From positions 1-6,829 of the forward strand of contig JAGVFE010000068.1 in NCBI GenBank assembly GCA_020057765.1: 6,829 nucleotides of DNA, written 5' to 3'. Positions within the stretch are counted from its first letter, which is position 1. Every line of letters begins with the position of its first letter. The position numbers were made by a program, and so were the translations under genes. Positions 1 through 5,571 of the stretch are shown piece by piece. Under the pieces are notes generated by a model. The model had not been told where the DNA came from. It worked only from the letters and a program-made list of their open reading frames with translations, and searched no databases. Source of the DNA: Candidatus Woesebacteria bacterium. GTDB lineage: Bacteria > Patescibacteriota > Microgenomatia > UBA10105 > UBA927.

Positions 1-1
1 A

Positions 2-190
2 CGAACGCTCGTAAACGACGCAACAAAAAAATTTAATGAACCCGTTGATCCGTTGCAACTGGCGAAAAACTTTCTCAAAGTTTCCGAGTATGCCGACCTT
101 CCGAAAATGCTCATCCCGTTCAATCCAAAGGAGATGGAACAGTTTTTCGAAGAGCTGGCCACATCAATGAAACAATCTATATTCAAGTAA
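2..190 (+). CDS. C-terminal end of an unrecognised protein (partial)
   Basis: An open frame enters from the left edge, with codons starting at base 2, and ends at TAA (188-190). It gives 62 residues. The visible part is hydrophilic and helix-prone, with alternating acidic, basic and aromatic residues (for example the stretches LAKNFLKVSEYADLPKM and EMEQFFEELATSMKQ). It has no membrane segment, no cysteines and no motif I can tie to a family. Its acid/base-rich composition and the absence of stops support real coding. It converges on the pilin operon, so it is probably not part of that operon. No function is proposed. The N-terminal part lies outside the window. Confidence 0.72.
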   Translation, partial: RTLVNDATKKFNEPVDPLQLAKNFLKVSEYADLPKMLIPFNPKEMEQFFEELATSMKQSIFK

Positions 191-204
191 AAATACGAGT
201 AGTG

Positions 205-232
205 TTTTTCGCATGGTTGGTAAAACGAAAAA
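205..232. terminator. weak bidirectional hairpin between convergent genes
   Basis: The 43 bases between the convergent stops contain a perfect 7-base inverted repeat, TTTTTCG (205-211) and CGAAAAA (226-232), with a 14-base loop. Because the arms are A/T runs, either strand gives a stem ending in a U-rich side. That layout would suit a terminator shared by two converging genes. The stem has only two G:C pairs and a long loop, so the structure is weak and may be coincidental. Confidence 0.22.
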
Positions 233-233
233 G

Positions 234-749
234 TCAGTCCGCGCACACCACGTAGTCGGCGGCCCCGTAGCTGATATTGGTGCCGCTTCCCACAGCAGTC
301 GTCGTCGGGCACTTGACTTGGCTTGCGGCAAGATCGGAGTCTGAGGCATTTTCCAACGATACTTTTACCCGGAAGTCGTCGCCTGCGTTCGTTTGGTAGT
401 ACCGCAGCTCAAGAGAACCGGACACGCTTTTGGGAAGTTTTCTCATGTAGATGGTTTGGCATCCATCGGCCCCGCCGGCGGCAAACTCGGCTGTCGTACA
501 CACCGGACAGTTTGTAGTACCGGCAGTGCCGCAACCGACGATAACCATGCCGTTGGTCCAGCCGGGGTACTTGGTGTAATCCTGATAATAAAGCCGGAGC
601 GCGGTTTTTAACTCTAATAACTCCGCTTTCCGCTTAAAATCACGGCTCCGCTCCCGGGCTCCCAAAAAATTCGGCAGAGCCAAGCCGATGATGACGGCGA
701 TGATGGCGATAACTACAAGGAGTTCGATAAGGGTAAATCCTTTTTTCAT
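234..749 (-). CDS. type IV pilin-like pseudopilin, third gene of operon
   Basis: A 171-residue prepilin. It starts with a short basic leader, MKKG, followed by FTLIELLVVIAIIAVIIGLA. The prepilin peptidase site is G4/F5, the conserved Glu is E9, and a hydrophobic helix runs to about residue 26. Next comes the usual amphipathic helix and the GspG/PilA-like signature LRLYYQDYTKYPGW (51-64). A beta-rich head follows, with LPKSVSG and SLEN.SDSDL segments shared with the gene upstream. Six cysteines (73, 81, 84, 97, 147, 169) could form disulfides outside the cell. The start at 749 is set by the prepilin leader and a strong Shine-Dalgarno. A longer frame to 806 would put 19 extra residues before the leader. 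The ATG overlaps the upstream stop as ATGA, which suggests translational coupling. Whether it is a major pilin, minor pilin or secretion pseudopilin cannot be told. Confidence 0.93.
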   Translation of the reverse strand: MKKGFTLIELLVVIAIIAVIIGLALPNFLGARERSRDFKRKAELLELKTALRLYYQDYTKYPGWTNGMVIVGCGTAGTTNCPVCTTAEFAAGGADGCQTIYMRKLPKSVSGSLELRYYQTNAGDDFRVKVSLENASDSDLAASQVKCPTTTAVGSGTNISYGAADYVVCAD

Positions 750-1276
750 TGCGGCGTCCTCCCATTTTCCGGCGTCGTATTGGAACTGGCAAGGCCATAG
801 TTGCACAACAGCGGCCCACCGCTTGAACAGCTGGTATTGGGATACGAAAGCGCGTTGCCGTTGATGTCGTGTGGGATGTTGCTATCCGGTAAATTCTCCA
901 GCCGTGCATATATTTGAAACGTATTGTTGCCGCCGGAATAAAAATAGCGCTGGGTGGCCGACGGGTCTTTGGGAAGTTTGGCCATATAGGTCGTGCCCTT
1001 AGAATCCGTCCACGAGGCATCCCACACGCACGACTGATTGTCCCCGGTACTACAGCCCAAAATGTCCCCGCTCGCGTTTCCGCTTGGGTATTTGCCTTTA
1101 TCGTTGTAAAAGGACTCCATTGCTGTGGTAATGGAGCGTAAATTCCCCTTCCGCCGGTTGTCCCGATTTTTCCGATTAGAAGAAGTAAAACTCGTCAATC
1201 CCAAGGATATGAGAATACCCATAATGACAATGACAATCATGAGCTCGATCAATGTAAAGCCTTTTTTCTTTTTCAT
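746..1276 (-). CDS. type IV pilin-like pseudopilin, second gene of operon
   Basis: A 176-residue prepilin with leader MKKKKG, then FTLIELMIVIVIMGILISLG. The predicted cleavage is G6/F7 and the conserved Glu is E11. A basic stretch, SSNRKNRDNRRKGN, follows the membrane helix. After it comes the pseudopilin signature MESFYNDKGKYPSG (53-66). The head holds YMAKLPKDPSATQRYFY and YARLENLPDSNIP, which match segments in both neighbouring pilins and mark the three as paralogues. Four cysteines (75, 83, 150, 158) are predicted extracytoplasmic. I chose ATG 1276 because it overlaps the upstream TGA as ATGA, exactly as at the next junction, and gives a normal leader. An in-frame ATG at 1285 would add MST only. 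No good Shine-Dalgarno is visible, so coupling from the upstream gene is likely. Confidence 0.92.
   Translation of the reverse strand: MKKKKGFTLIELMIVIVIMGILISLGLTSFTSSNRKNRDNRRKGNLRSITTAMESFYNDKGKYPSGNASGDILGCSTGDNQSCVWDASWTDSKGTTYMAKLPKDPSATQRYFYSGGNNTFQIYARLENLPDSNIPHDINGNALSYPNTSCSSGGPLLCNYGLASSNTTPENGRTPQ
758..763 (-). promoter_or_regulatory. strong Shine-Dalgarno of the third pilin gene
   Basis: On the minus strand GGGAGG lies 8 bases before the ATG at 749, inside the end of the preceding pilin gene. It is the clearest ribosome-binding site in the window and fixes the start at 749. The other two pilin starts have no comparable site, so the third pilin may be translated independently as well as by coupling. 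Confidence 0.65.
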
Positions 1277-1905
1277 TGTAGACATCGGTTCGCCGGGTTG
1301 CCGCAGGCGTTGTTGCAGTCAGATTGATTATACGTCACCGGACAGCCTGATGCATTGGGATTACCATACGAATTGCAAATACCATTGGGGTCACAGGCAT
1401 ACTGTCCTGGAGCCGGCAGCGGTGTAGGTGTGGGTACGGCACCCGGGTCAAAACCGGGAGCAGTCAAAGTGCCTCCGGCGGCAAACCCCCAGTTCCACTC
1501 CACGCCATACCCGCAGCCGGAAATCGGACTGCAGCCTACAGCCGGAATATCCGGATCAGACGTATTGGCAAGGGCGGCAAACAGCCGGTACCCTTTGCAC
1601 AAATTCGTCTCATCCTGGGCTATGTATTTATAGGGCCATTTTTTCACCGGGTCGCAGGGAACTTCTTTTATATATGGCTGCAATTGGGATCCGCCACAGG
1701 GAGACAGTATTGTCAGGGCCGGATAACAGTTGTAATCATTATAATACTCCTCAAACGCGCGCCGGATCATGGTCAGGTCGCTCTTTCTTCGCGCGTCGTA
1801 TGCCTTGTCAATCTGACGCTTGAGATTGGGAAACGTAGCCAAAAGCAATAAAATAATAATGACGACAACGATAAGAAGCTCGTTGAGGGTAAAACCTTTT
1901 TTCAT
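1273..1905 (-). CDS. type IV pilin-like pseudopilin with Pro-rich linker and Cys-rich tail, first gene of operon
   Basis: A 210-residue prepilin. The leader is MKKG, then FTLNELLIVVVIIILLLLA, with cleavage at G4/F5 and Glu at E9. An Asn (N8) sits where Ile or Val is usual. The signature FEEYYNDYNCYPAL (51-64) and the segment FAALANTSDPDIP (109-121) link it to the two downstream pilins. It differs by a C-terminal extension: a Pro/Thr linker (157-168, with PTPTPLPAPG), then about 40 residues with six cysteines (171, 177, 188, 197, 201, 208). This looks like a small disulfide-stabilised module carried on the pilin head. Six further cysteines lie in the head itself. It is the promoter-proximal gene and its TGA overlaps the next ATG. 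A short GGA 4 bases before the ATG is the only ribosome-site-like signal. Exact pilus or pseudopilus role is unknown. Confidence 0.93.
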   Translation of the reverse strand: MKKGFTLNELLIVVVIIILLLLATFPNLKRQIDKAYDARRKSDLTMIRRAFEEYYNDYNCYPALTILSPCGGSQLQPYIKEVPCDPVKKWPYKYIAQDETNLCKGYRLFAALANTSDPDIPAVGCSPISGCGYGVEWNWGFAAGGTLTAPGFDPGAVPTPTPLPAPGQYACDPNGICNSYGNPNASGCPVTYNQSDCNNACGNPANRCLQ

Positions 1906-1942
1906 TATATCCAGTATAATACAATTCGAGTATTATGATCTC
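1906..1942. promoter_or_regulatory. compact divergent promoter region with a dyad
   Basis: Only 37 bases separate the divergent starts at 1905 (-) and 1943 (+), so both promoters must lie here or reach into the genes. ATAATAC (1916-1922) and GTATTAT (1930-1936) form a perfect 7-base inverted repeat around a 7-base spacer. The left arm includes TATAAT (1915-1920), a consensus -10 for the + strand gene. The right arm reads CATAAT (1937-1932) on the minus strand, a possible -10 for the pilins. No good -35 box stands 16-18 bases from either. The assignment therefore rests on the -10 matches and position. The dyad could instead be a regulator site. Confidence 0.4.
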
Positions 1943-3901
1943 ATGCAAAAACTTGAAGAAATTACTGGTTGGCTCGCTGTCGTCATTCTTGGTATTACCC
2001 CACTCTTTTTCTTTCCCTTGACGACTGATTACTACGATTTCAACAAGTGGGCGCTGGTAACCCTTGCCGGAGCCGCTACGCTTTTTCTCTTTGGCCTGCG
2101 GCTTGCGCTCACCGGGAAACTAGAAATTCACTGGTCACCACTGGCGAGCGGGTTATTGGCCCTGGCGGTCTCCTCTCTGGCTAGCACGCTGATTGTTTCG
2201 ACAAACAAAACCGAAGCCATGATACAGCCGCTCGGATTTGTCACCTACATAAGCCTTTTTCTTCTGACGGTTTCCCTCTCCGTAACAGAAAAAAAATATA
2301 AAACATTCTTGCTGTGGTTCCTGTCTGCCGGTGCCGGGGTTGCTGGACTGGTTGCCATTTACGGGGCTCTCGGACTCGGAAAGGCCTTCAATGCTCTTCC
2401 GTTCCTTGCAAATCCATTATGGACACCTTTGGGCGCCTCCATTCCACTGTTGGCGTACTTGGTTATCTTACTGCCATTAACCATCGGTCACGCCATCCGC
2501 TCATTCCGGCAAAAAGAGGAAGTGGAAACCACAATTGCCATTGGCATCAGCATCGTAACCGCTCTGGGTATGGCTGTAAGTCTTTGGCAACTCGTCAAAG
2601 CACCCATCCAATTGCTGCCGCTTTGGGCAAACTGGTCAATTTTAGCCGAAACCATCAAGCAACCACTCCACGCGGTCTTCGGTGTTGGACCACAGAATTT
2701 TCTTGCGGCATTCACTGAAGGTAGGCCGGTAACGCTCAATGCCAGCGCCATCTGGGACGCGCGCTTTACCGCAGGATCATCGTTTCTCTTTCACCAAGCA
2801 ACGACACTGGGGATACTCGGTGCCATTGCAACGCTTTTTTTCTTCCGAAGCTGCGTCATTCCGATCCTCCGTTCCGCCCGCTCTCTTGCCCATTTGGATT
2901 ACTCTCTTGCTCTCTTGCTGGCCTTGCTTGCCTTGCTCTTCCTCCCTCCCAGCCTGCCGATATGTATTGCAAGCGTTGCCGTCATCCTCATCACAACCCC
3001 ACATACCAAAACATTTCCATTGCATCTGCCAAAAAAGCAGGAGTGGGCGGGCACGATCGCTGGAGGACTTCTCATCATTGCGGCACTTGTTGGCACCTAC
3101 CTTTTGGGCCGCGTGTATTTGGCAGAAATTTCCTTTGGCAGCGCCCTGGCCGCACTTGTCAAAAACGATGGGACGGGCACGTACCAAGCGCTCCTGACGA
3201 CCATTGCCCGCAATCCATCCTCTCCACGTTATCACGCCGCACTTTCACAAACCTCATTGTCACTTGCCGCCACAATCCTCAATCGCGCAACTGACGCCAA
3301 AACAGCATTGTCGGACAAAGACAAACAGTTGGTGACGGATTTTTACCAGCAAGCCATTCGGGAAGCAAAAGTGGCCATCAATGCCGCGCCAAAATCGGTC
3401 ATCATGTGGGAAAATTTGGCCAATATCTATCGGGAATTTTTAGGAATTGCGACCAACGCCGATGCCTGGACGATTGCAGCCCTTTCGCGGGCAATTGCTC
3501 TGGACCCGACCAATCCCCTTCTTTTCATGCAAATGGGCAGCGTCTATCTTCGCACTAATCGGCTCGATGAAGCAATCAGCATGTTCCAATCTGCCGTTTC
3601 CCTCAAAAACGATCTGGCAAACGCGCACTACAATCTGGCCTTTGCGTACCGGCAAAAGAAACAGTATCTGCGGGCGGCCATAGAATTTCGCCGCGCCAGC
3701 CAACTGGTTCGTCCCGGCTCAACGGATGCGGATCGGGTAGCTGCAGATATTGCCGAAACCATGAGCAGTCTCTCCTCTGAAGAAATTACCTCGCTTTGGC
3801 AAACACCGGCACAAATTCCCGCAGTTTCAACCGAAGAAATCTTAAGTCCAGTCGTTGAATTTTCCCCGATCCCAACGCCAACCCTCACCCTATCTCCCTA
3901 A
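1943..3901 (+). CDS. O-antigen ligase/polymerase-like (Wzy_C-like) membrane protein with C-terminal TPR
   Basis: 652 residues. About ten hydrophobic segments span roughly residues 8-310, 320-352 and 367-392, consistent with an inner-membrane protein. Between the seventh and eighth lies a polar loop with GVGPQNFLAAF (247-257), then IWDARFTAGSS (270-280) and LGILGA. These resemble the Wzy_C loop of O-antigen ligases, polymerases and pilin O-oligosaccharyltransferases, which move lipid-linked glycans outside the membrane. After the last segment come soluble helices with at least two TPR units (about 512-590: ALSRAIALDPTNP, LDEAISMFQSAVSL, YLRAAIEFRRASQ). The protein ends in a PIPTPTLTLSP tail. 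ATG 1943 is chosen because translation further upstream would run through the divergent pilin gene; no clear Shine-Dalgarno is seen. The last 12 bases overlap the convergent glycosyltransferase. The true acceptor (pilin, other protein or lipid) cannot be read from sequence. Confidence 0.88.
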   Translation: MQKLEEITGWLAVVILGITPLFFFPLTTDYYDFNKWALVTLAGAATLFLFGLRLALTGKLEIHWSPLASGLLALAVSSLASTLIVSTNKTEAMIQPLGFVTYISLFLLTVSLSVTEKKYKTFLLWFLSAGAGVAGLVAIYGALGLGKAFNALPFLANPLWTPLGASIPLLAYLVILLPLTIGHAIRSFRQKEEVETTIAIGISIVTALGMAVSLWQLVKAPIQLLPLWANWSILAETIKQPLHAVFGVGPQNFLAAFTEGRPVTLNASAIWDARFTAGSSFLFHQATTLGILGAIATLFFFRSCVIPILRSARSLAHLDYSLALLLALLALLFLPPSLPICIASVAVILITTPHTKTFPLHLPKKQEWAGTIAGGLLIIAALVGTYLLGRVYLAEISFGSALAALVKNDGTGTYQALLTTIARNPSSPRYHAALSQTSLSLAATILNRATDAKTALSDKDKQLVTDFYQQAIREAKVAINAAPKSVIMWENLANIYREFLGIATNADAWTIAALSRAIALDPTNPLLFMQMGSVYLRTNRLDEAISMFQSAVSLKNDLANAHYNLAFAYRQKKQYLRAAIEFRRASQLVRPGSTDADRVAADIAETMSSLSSEEITSLWQTPAQIPAVSTEEILSPVVEFSPIPTPTLTLSP

Positions 3902-4873
3902 TTTTAATTTCCCCGCCAGGGCCCCGGCGAAAATGAAGCAATACAAAACGAGGCCAGTAAAAAATCCGCGAATAGCAAACCACAAGCCTTTTTCGTGATA
4001 CATAAAGGCCAAAAATTTTCGAATGAGAAAAAGATGAAGAAAGAGAACACAAATTAGCCCAATTTGTCCAATTTGGCCAATAAGACTAAGCGGAAAAAAG
4101 GAAACCACGGCCACTCCCGAAATGGTCGTGGTCGCTTCCTGCCACGTTGTTGCCACCGGGTCAAATTTTTTTCTTCTTTGATAAAGACGGGTCCAATAAA
4201 AGGCACGGAGAAAATATTTTTTCGCAATCGGCCAAAATCCTTCAAACTCATGCCGCACCCTGACGTTGGGCGCGAAGATAATGGCATACCGGCGGGCGAT
4301 GCGATAGGTCAGTTCAATATCTTCCACCAACGGCGCCGGATACTGTTCATCAAATCCGCCAAGCCGTTGAAACACAGATTTTTTGATCGCAGCAATACGC
4401 GTTGAAAAAAGAAAATAGTATCCGCTCTTGTCCCGTTCATTGATCCAATACGACCAATCGCGCAGCGCCTTAAAGTTTGGGAAAAAGTCCTTCGACCGCT
4501 GCTCCTTTACCCACACACCGGTCAATGCCACCACATCCGGATCATCCAGAAAAACCTTTGCTAAATTGTGAAGCGTGTCAGGAAATAATTCTACGTCCGA
4601 ATCAAGGAACACGACGAATTTCCCGCGCGCAATTTCGACTCCCCTGTTTCTGGCAACCGCCGGCCCGCGGTTTGTTTTTAATTTGATTATTTTTATTTTG
4701 AGTTTGTTTCGGATTTCGGATTTCGGATTTCGGATTTCCTCGAAAGAGGCATCGTCCACCACAATCACCTCAAGTGTTGGTGCTTTTTTCGACTTGGCAA
4801 TCGAGGCCAGAAGACGCCCGATGGTTGCGCTGCTGTTGTGGTATGGAATGACGATGGAAAAAAACAACCGCAT
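3890..4873 (-). CDS. family 2 (GT-A) glycosyltransferase with C-terminal membrane segments
   Basis: 327 residues from ATG 4873. The N-terminal GT-A fold is clear: FFSIVIPYHNSSATI at the start, VIVVDDAS with the nucleotide-binding Asp pair D40-D41, NRGPAVARNRG, and the metal-binding DxD motif FLDSDVE (D91, D93). Next come GGFDEQYPAP (172-181) and the ED pair of VEDIEL (184-185), the usual acceptor/catalytic-base region. Two hydrophobic stretches near the C-terminus (about 245-275 and 295-320) should hold it on the membrane, with catalysis on the cytoplasmic side. It likely transfers a sugar from a nucleotide donor to a lipid carrier or other acceptor; the sugar is unknown. A TTG at 4894, preceded by AGGA nine bases upstream, is an alternative start adding seven residues. 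Two short tandem repeats lie in frame inside the gene. It converges with, and overlaps by 12 bases, the ligase-like gene, so the two are not one operon. Confidence 0.93.
   Translation of the reverse strand: MRLFFSIVIPYHNSSATIGRLLASIAKSKKAPTLEVIVVDDASFEEIRNPKSEIRNKLKIKIIKLKTNRGPAVARNRGVEIARGKFVVFLDSDVELFPDTLHNLAKVFLDDPDVVALTGVWVKEQRSKDFFPNFKALRDWSYWINERDKSGYYFLFSTRIAAIKKSVFQRLGGFDEQYPAPLVEDIELTYRIARRYAIIFAPNVRVRHEFEGFWPIAKKYFLRAFYWTRLYQRRKKFDPVATTWQEATTTISGVAVVSFFPLSLIGQIGQIGLICVLFLHLFLIRKFLAFMYHEKGLWFAIRGFFTGLVLYCFIFAGALAGKLKLGR
4058..4084. repeat. 9-base tandem repeat within the glycosyltransferase gene
   Basis: Three imperfect 9-base units, CCCAATTTG, TCCAATTTG and GCCAATAAG, lie head to tail. 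On the coding (minus) strand they are in frame and give IGQ-IGQ-IGL-like triplets at the start of the first C-terminal membrane segment. A 9-base period keeps the frame, so copy-number change would add or remove three residues. Confidence 0.7.
4707..4738. repeat. 7-base tandem repeat within the glycosyltransferase gene
   Basis: Four perfect copies of TTTCGGA (4707-4734) plus a partial fifth (TTTC, 4735-4738). On the coding strand this is GAAATCC repeated. Because 7 is not a multiple of 3, each unit is read in a different phase, and the protein repeats every seven residues as EIRNPKS-EIRN (residues 46-56), just after VVDDAS. A markedly A/T-rich stretch (about 4671-4706) lies next to it, unlike the rest of the gene. 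Confidence 0.92.
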
Positions 4874-4940
4874 CGGAGTTTGTATTGTGGGCAAGTCATA
4901 TCATCCTAATGCAAGCGGTTTACTTCTGCAATCTACCTAA

Positions 4941-4969
4941 TTGACAACTGAATGTTAGTGCAATATTGC
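4941..4969 (+). promoter_or_regulatory. candidate promoter for the Ig-like/Cys-rich gene pair
   Basis: A perfect -35 box TTGACA (4941-4946), a 17-base spacer, and a weak -10 TATTGC (4964-4969) that keeps the first three consensus bases but lacks the final T. Transcription would start near 4975, about 30 bases before ATG 5005. If real, it rules out the in-frame TTG at 4966 as the start, since that codon would lie within the -10 box. The -10 overlaps a 12-base palindrome. Confidence 0.4.
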
Positions 4970-4970
4970 A
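4959..4970. promoter_or_regulatory. 12-base perfect palindrome over the candidate -10
   Basis: TGCAATATTGCA reads the same on both strands and covers the putative -10 of the downstream gene pair. A site here could be an operator where a dimeric regulator blocks RNA polymerase. By chance one or two 12-base palindromes are expected in a window of this size, so the case rests on position alone. Confidence 0.3.
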
Positions 4971-5004
4971 AAAGAGGATCTCAACATACGGGATACTGCA
5001 CGAT

Positions 5005-5538
5005 ATGCCGTCAATAACAAAGAAACCTCACAAAAACAGGGTGCGTGTGTGGATCCTCATCGCTCTGGGACTTCTGGTCTATAGTGGTTTTAGCTATTGG
5101 TTCGTCACTTCCTTCTTGTTTCAGAAAGGAACATTTTCAACACCTCCTTTTTCAAAGACTGCCCGGGTGACGCCAACTCCCACCCCTTCCCCCCGGCCCA
5201 TACCAAGCGGAAAGAAAACATTTTCCGTAAGTAGCGGCAAAAAAACCGGTCCGCAGTTTGCAAGCGGAGCGATTGACCCCTATGATCCGAAGATTGGCAG
5301 CACACAAACCATCTCGGTTACCATCGTCAGCAGTAAACCGGTAACCTCTGGAACGCTCACTATGCAAACAGATACAAAAACCAAGAAGGTACCCTTGAGT
5401 ATGGTCAGCGGGACCCCGATCAATGGAGTCTGGGCAGGGACCTGGACCGTGGATGACACCTACCTTTATACCTACCTGGCAACCCTAACGGCAACCGACG
5501 GAACAGAAACAAATAAAGTAGAGCTGACGTTACGCTAG
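5005..5538 (+). CDS. membrane-anchored protein with Ig-like beta-sandwich domain
   Basis: 177 residues from ATG 5005. A basic N-terminus (KKPHKNRVR) precedes one hydrophobic segment (about 15-38), a signal anchor or uncleaved signal that should leave the rest outside the cell. A Pro/Thr/Ser linker (TPTPTPSPRPIPSG, 56-69) follows, then a Ser/Lys/Gly-rich spacer. The C-terminal 87 residues (about 91-177) alternate short beta-like strands: QTISVTIVSS, SGTLTMQT, PLSMVSGTP, VWAGTWTVDD, TYLATLTATDG and KVELTLR. This is the pattern of bacterial Ig-like or fibronectin-like sandwich domains. There are no cysteines and no catalytic motif. It is probably a surface-displayed binding or structural module. 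An in-frame TTG at 4966 is possible but lies in the predicted promoter. The next gene starts 33 bases on, so the two are likely co-transcribed. Confidence 0.86.
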   Translation: MPSITKKPHKNRVRVWILIALGLLVYSGFSYWFVTSFLFQKGTFSTPPFSKTARVTPTPTPSPRPIPSGKKTFSVSSGKKTGPQFASGAIDPYDPKIGSTQTISVTIVSSKPVTSGTLTMQTDTKTKKVPLSMVSGTPINGVWAGTWTVDDTYLYTYLATLTATDGTETNKVELTLR

Positions 5539-5544
5539 CCATAC

Positions 5545-5549
5545 AAGGA
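5545..5549 (+). promoter_or_regulatory. candidate Shine-Dalgarno AAGGA bearing on the start of the Cys-rich gene
   Basis: AAGGA lies 10 bases before an in-frame GTG at 5560 and 22 bases before ATG 5572. It suits the GTG start better by spacing. ATG 5572 gives the more typical signal peptide (MRNR then a hydrophobic core). The choice changes only four N-terminal residues that would be removed with the signal peptide. Confidence 0.35.
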
Positions 5550-5571
5550 AGTGCCTTTTGTGGCTACAGCC

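Noticed and set aside
746..1276. Alternative genetic code with UGA as Gly or Trp
   Set aside because: UGA ends two pilin genes precisely at ATGA overlaps, and the read-through frames are not pilin-like.
1820..1942. Upstream extension of the ligase-like gene to an ATG at 1820
   Set aside because: It would read 123 bases through the start of the divergent pilin gene, and the added residues look like antisense pilin code. ATG 1943 directly precedes the first membrane segment.
2777..3235. Long minus-strand frame of 152 codons opposite the ligase-like gene
   Set aside because: It lies wholly antisense to a strongly supported membrane-protein gene and its residues show no domain-like pattern.
4707..4738. 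Short repeats as a CRISPR array
   Set aside because: Units are 7 bases and contiguous with no spacers, inside a coding gene.
4874..4894. TTG start of the glycosyltransferase at 4894
   Set aside because: It has an AGGA at reasonable distance and remains possible, but ATG 4873 already gives a complete GT-A N-terminus and the extra seven residues add no recognisable feature.
4966..5004. TTG start of the Ig-like protein at 4966
   Set aside because: It falls in the predicted -10 box, has no Shine-Dalgarno, and places extra residues before the basic N-terminus. ATG 5005 is preferred.
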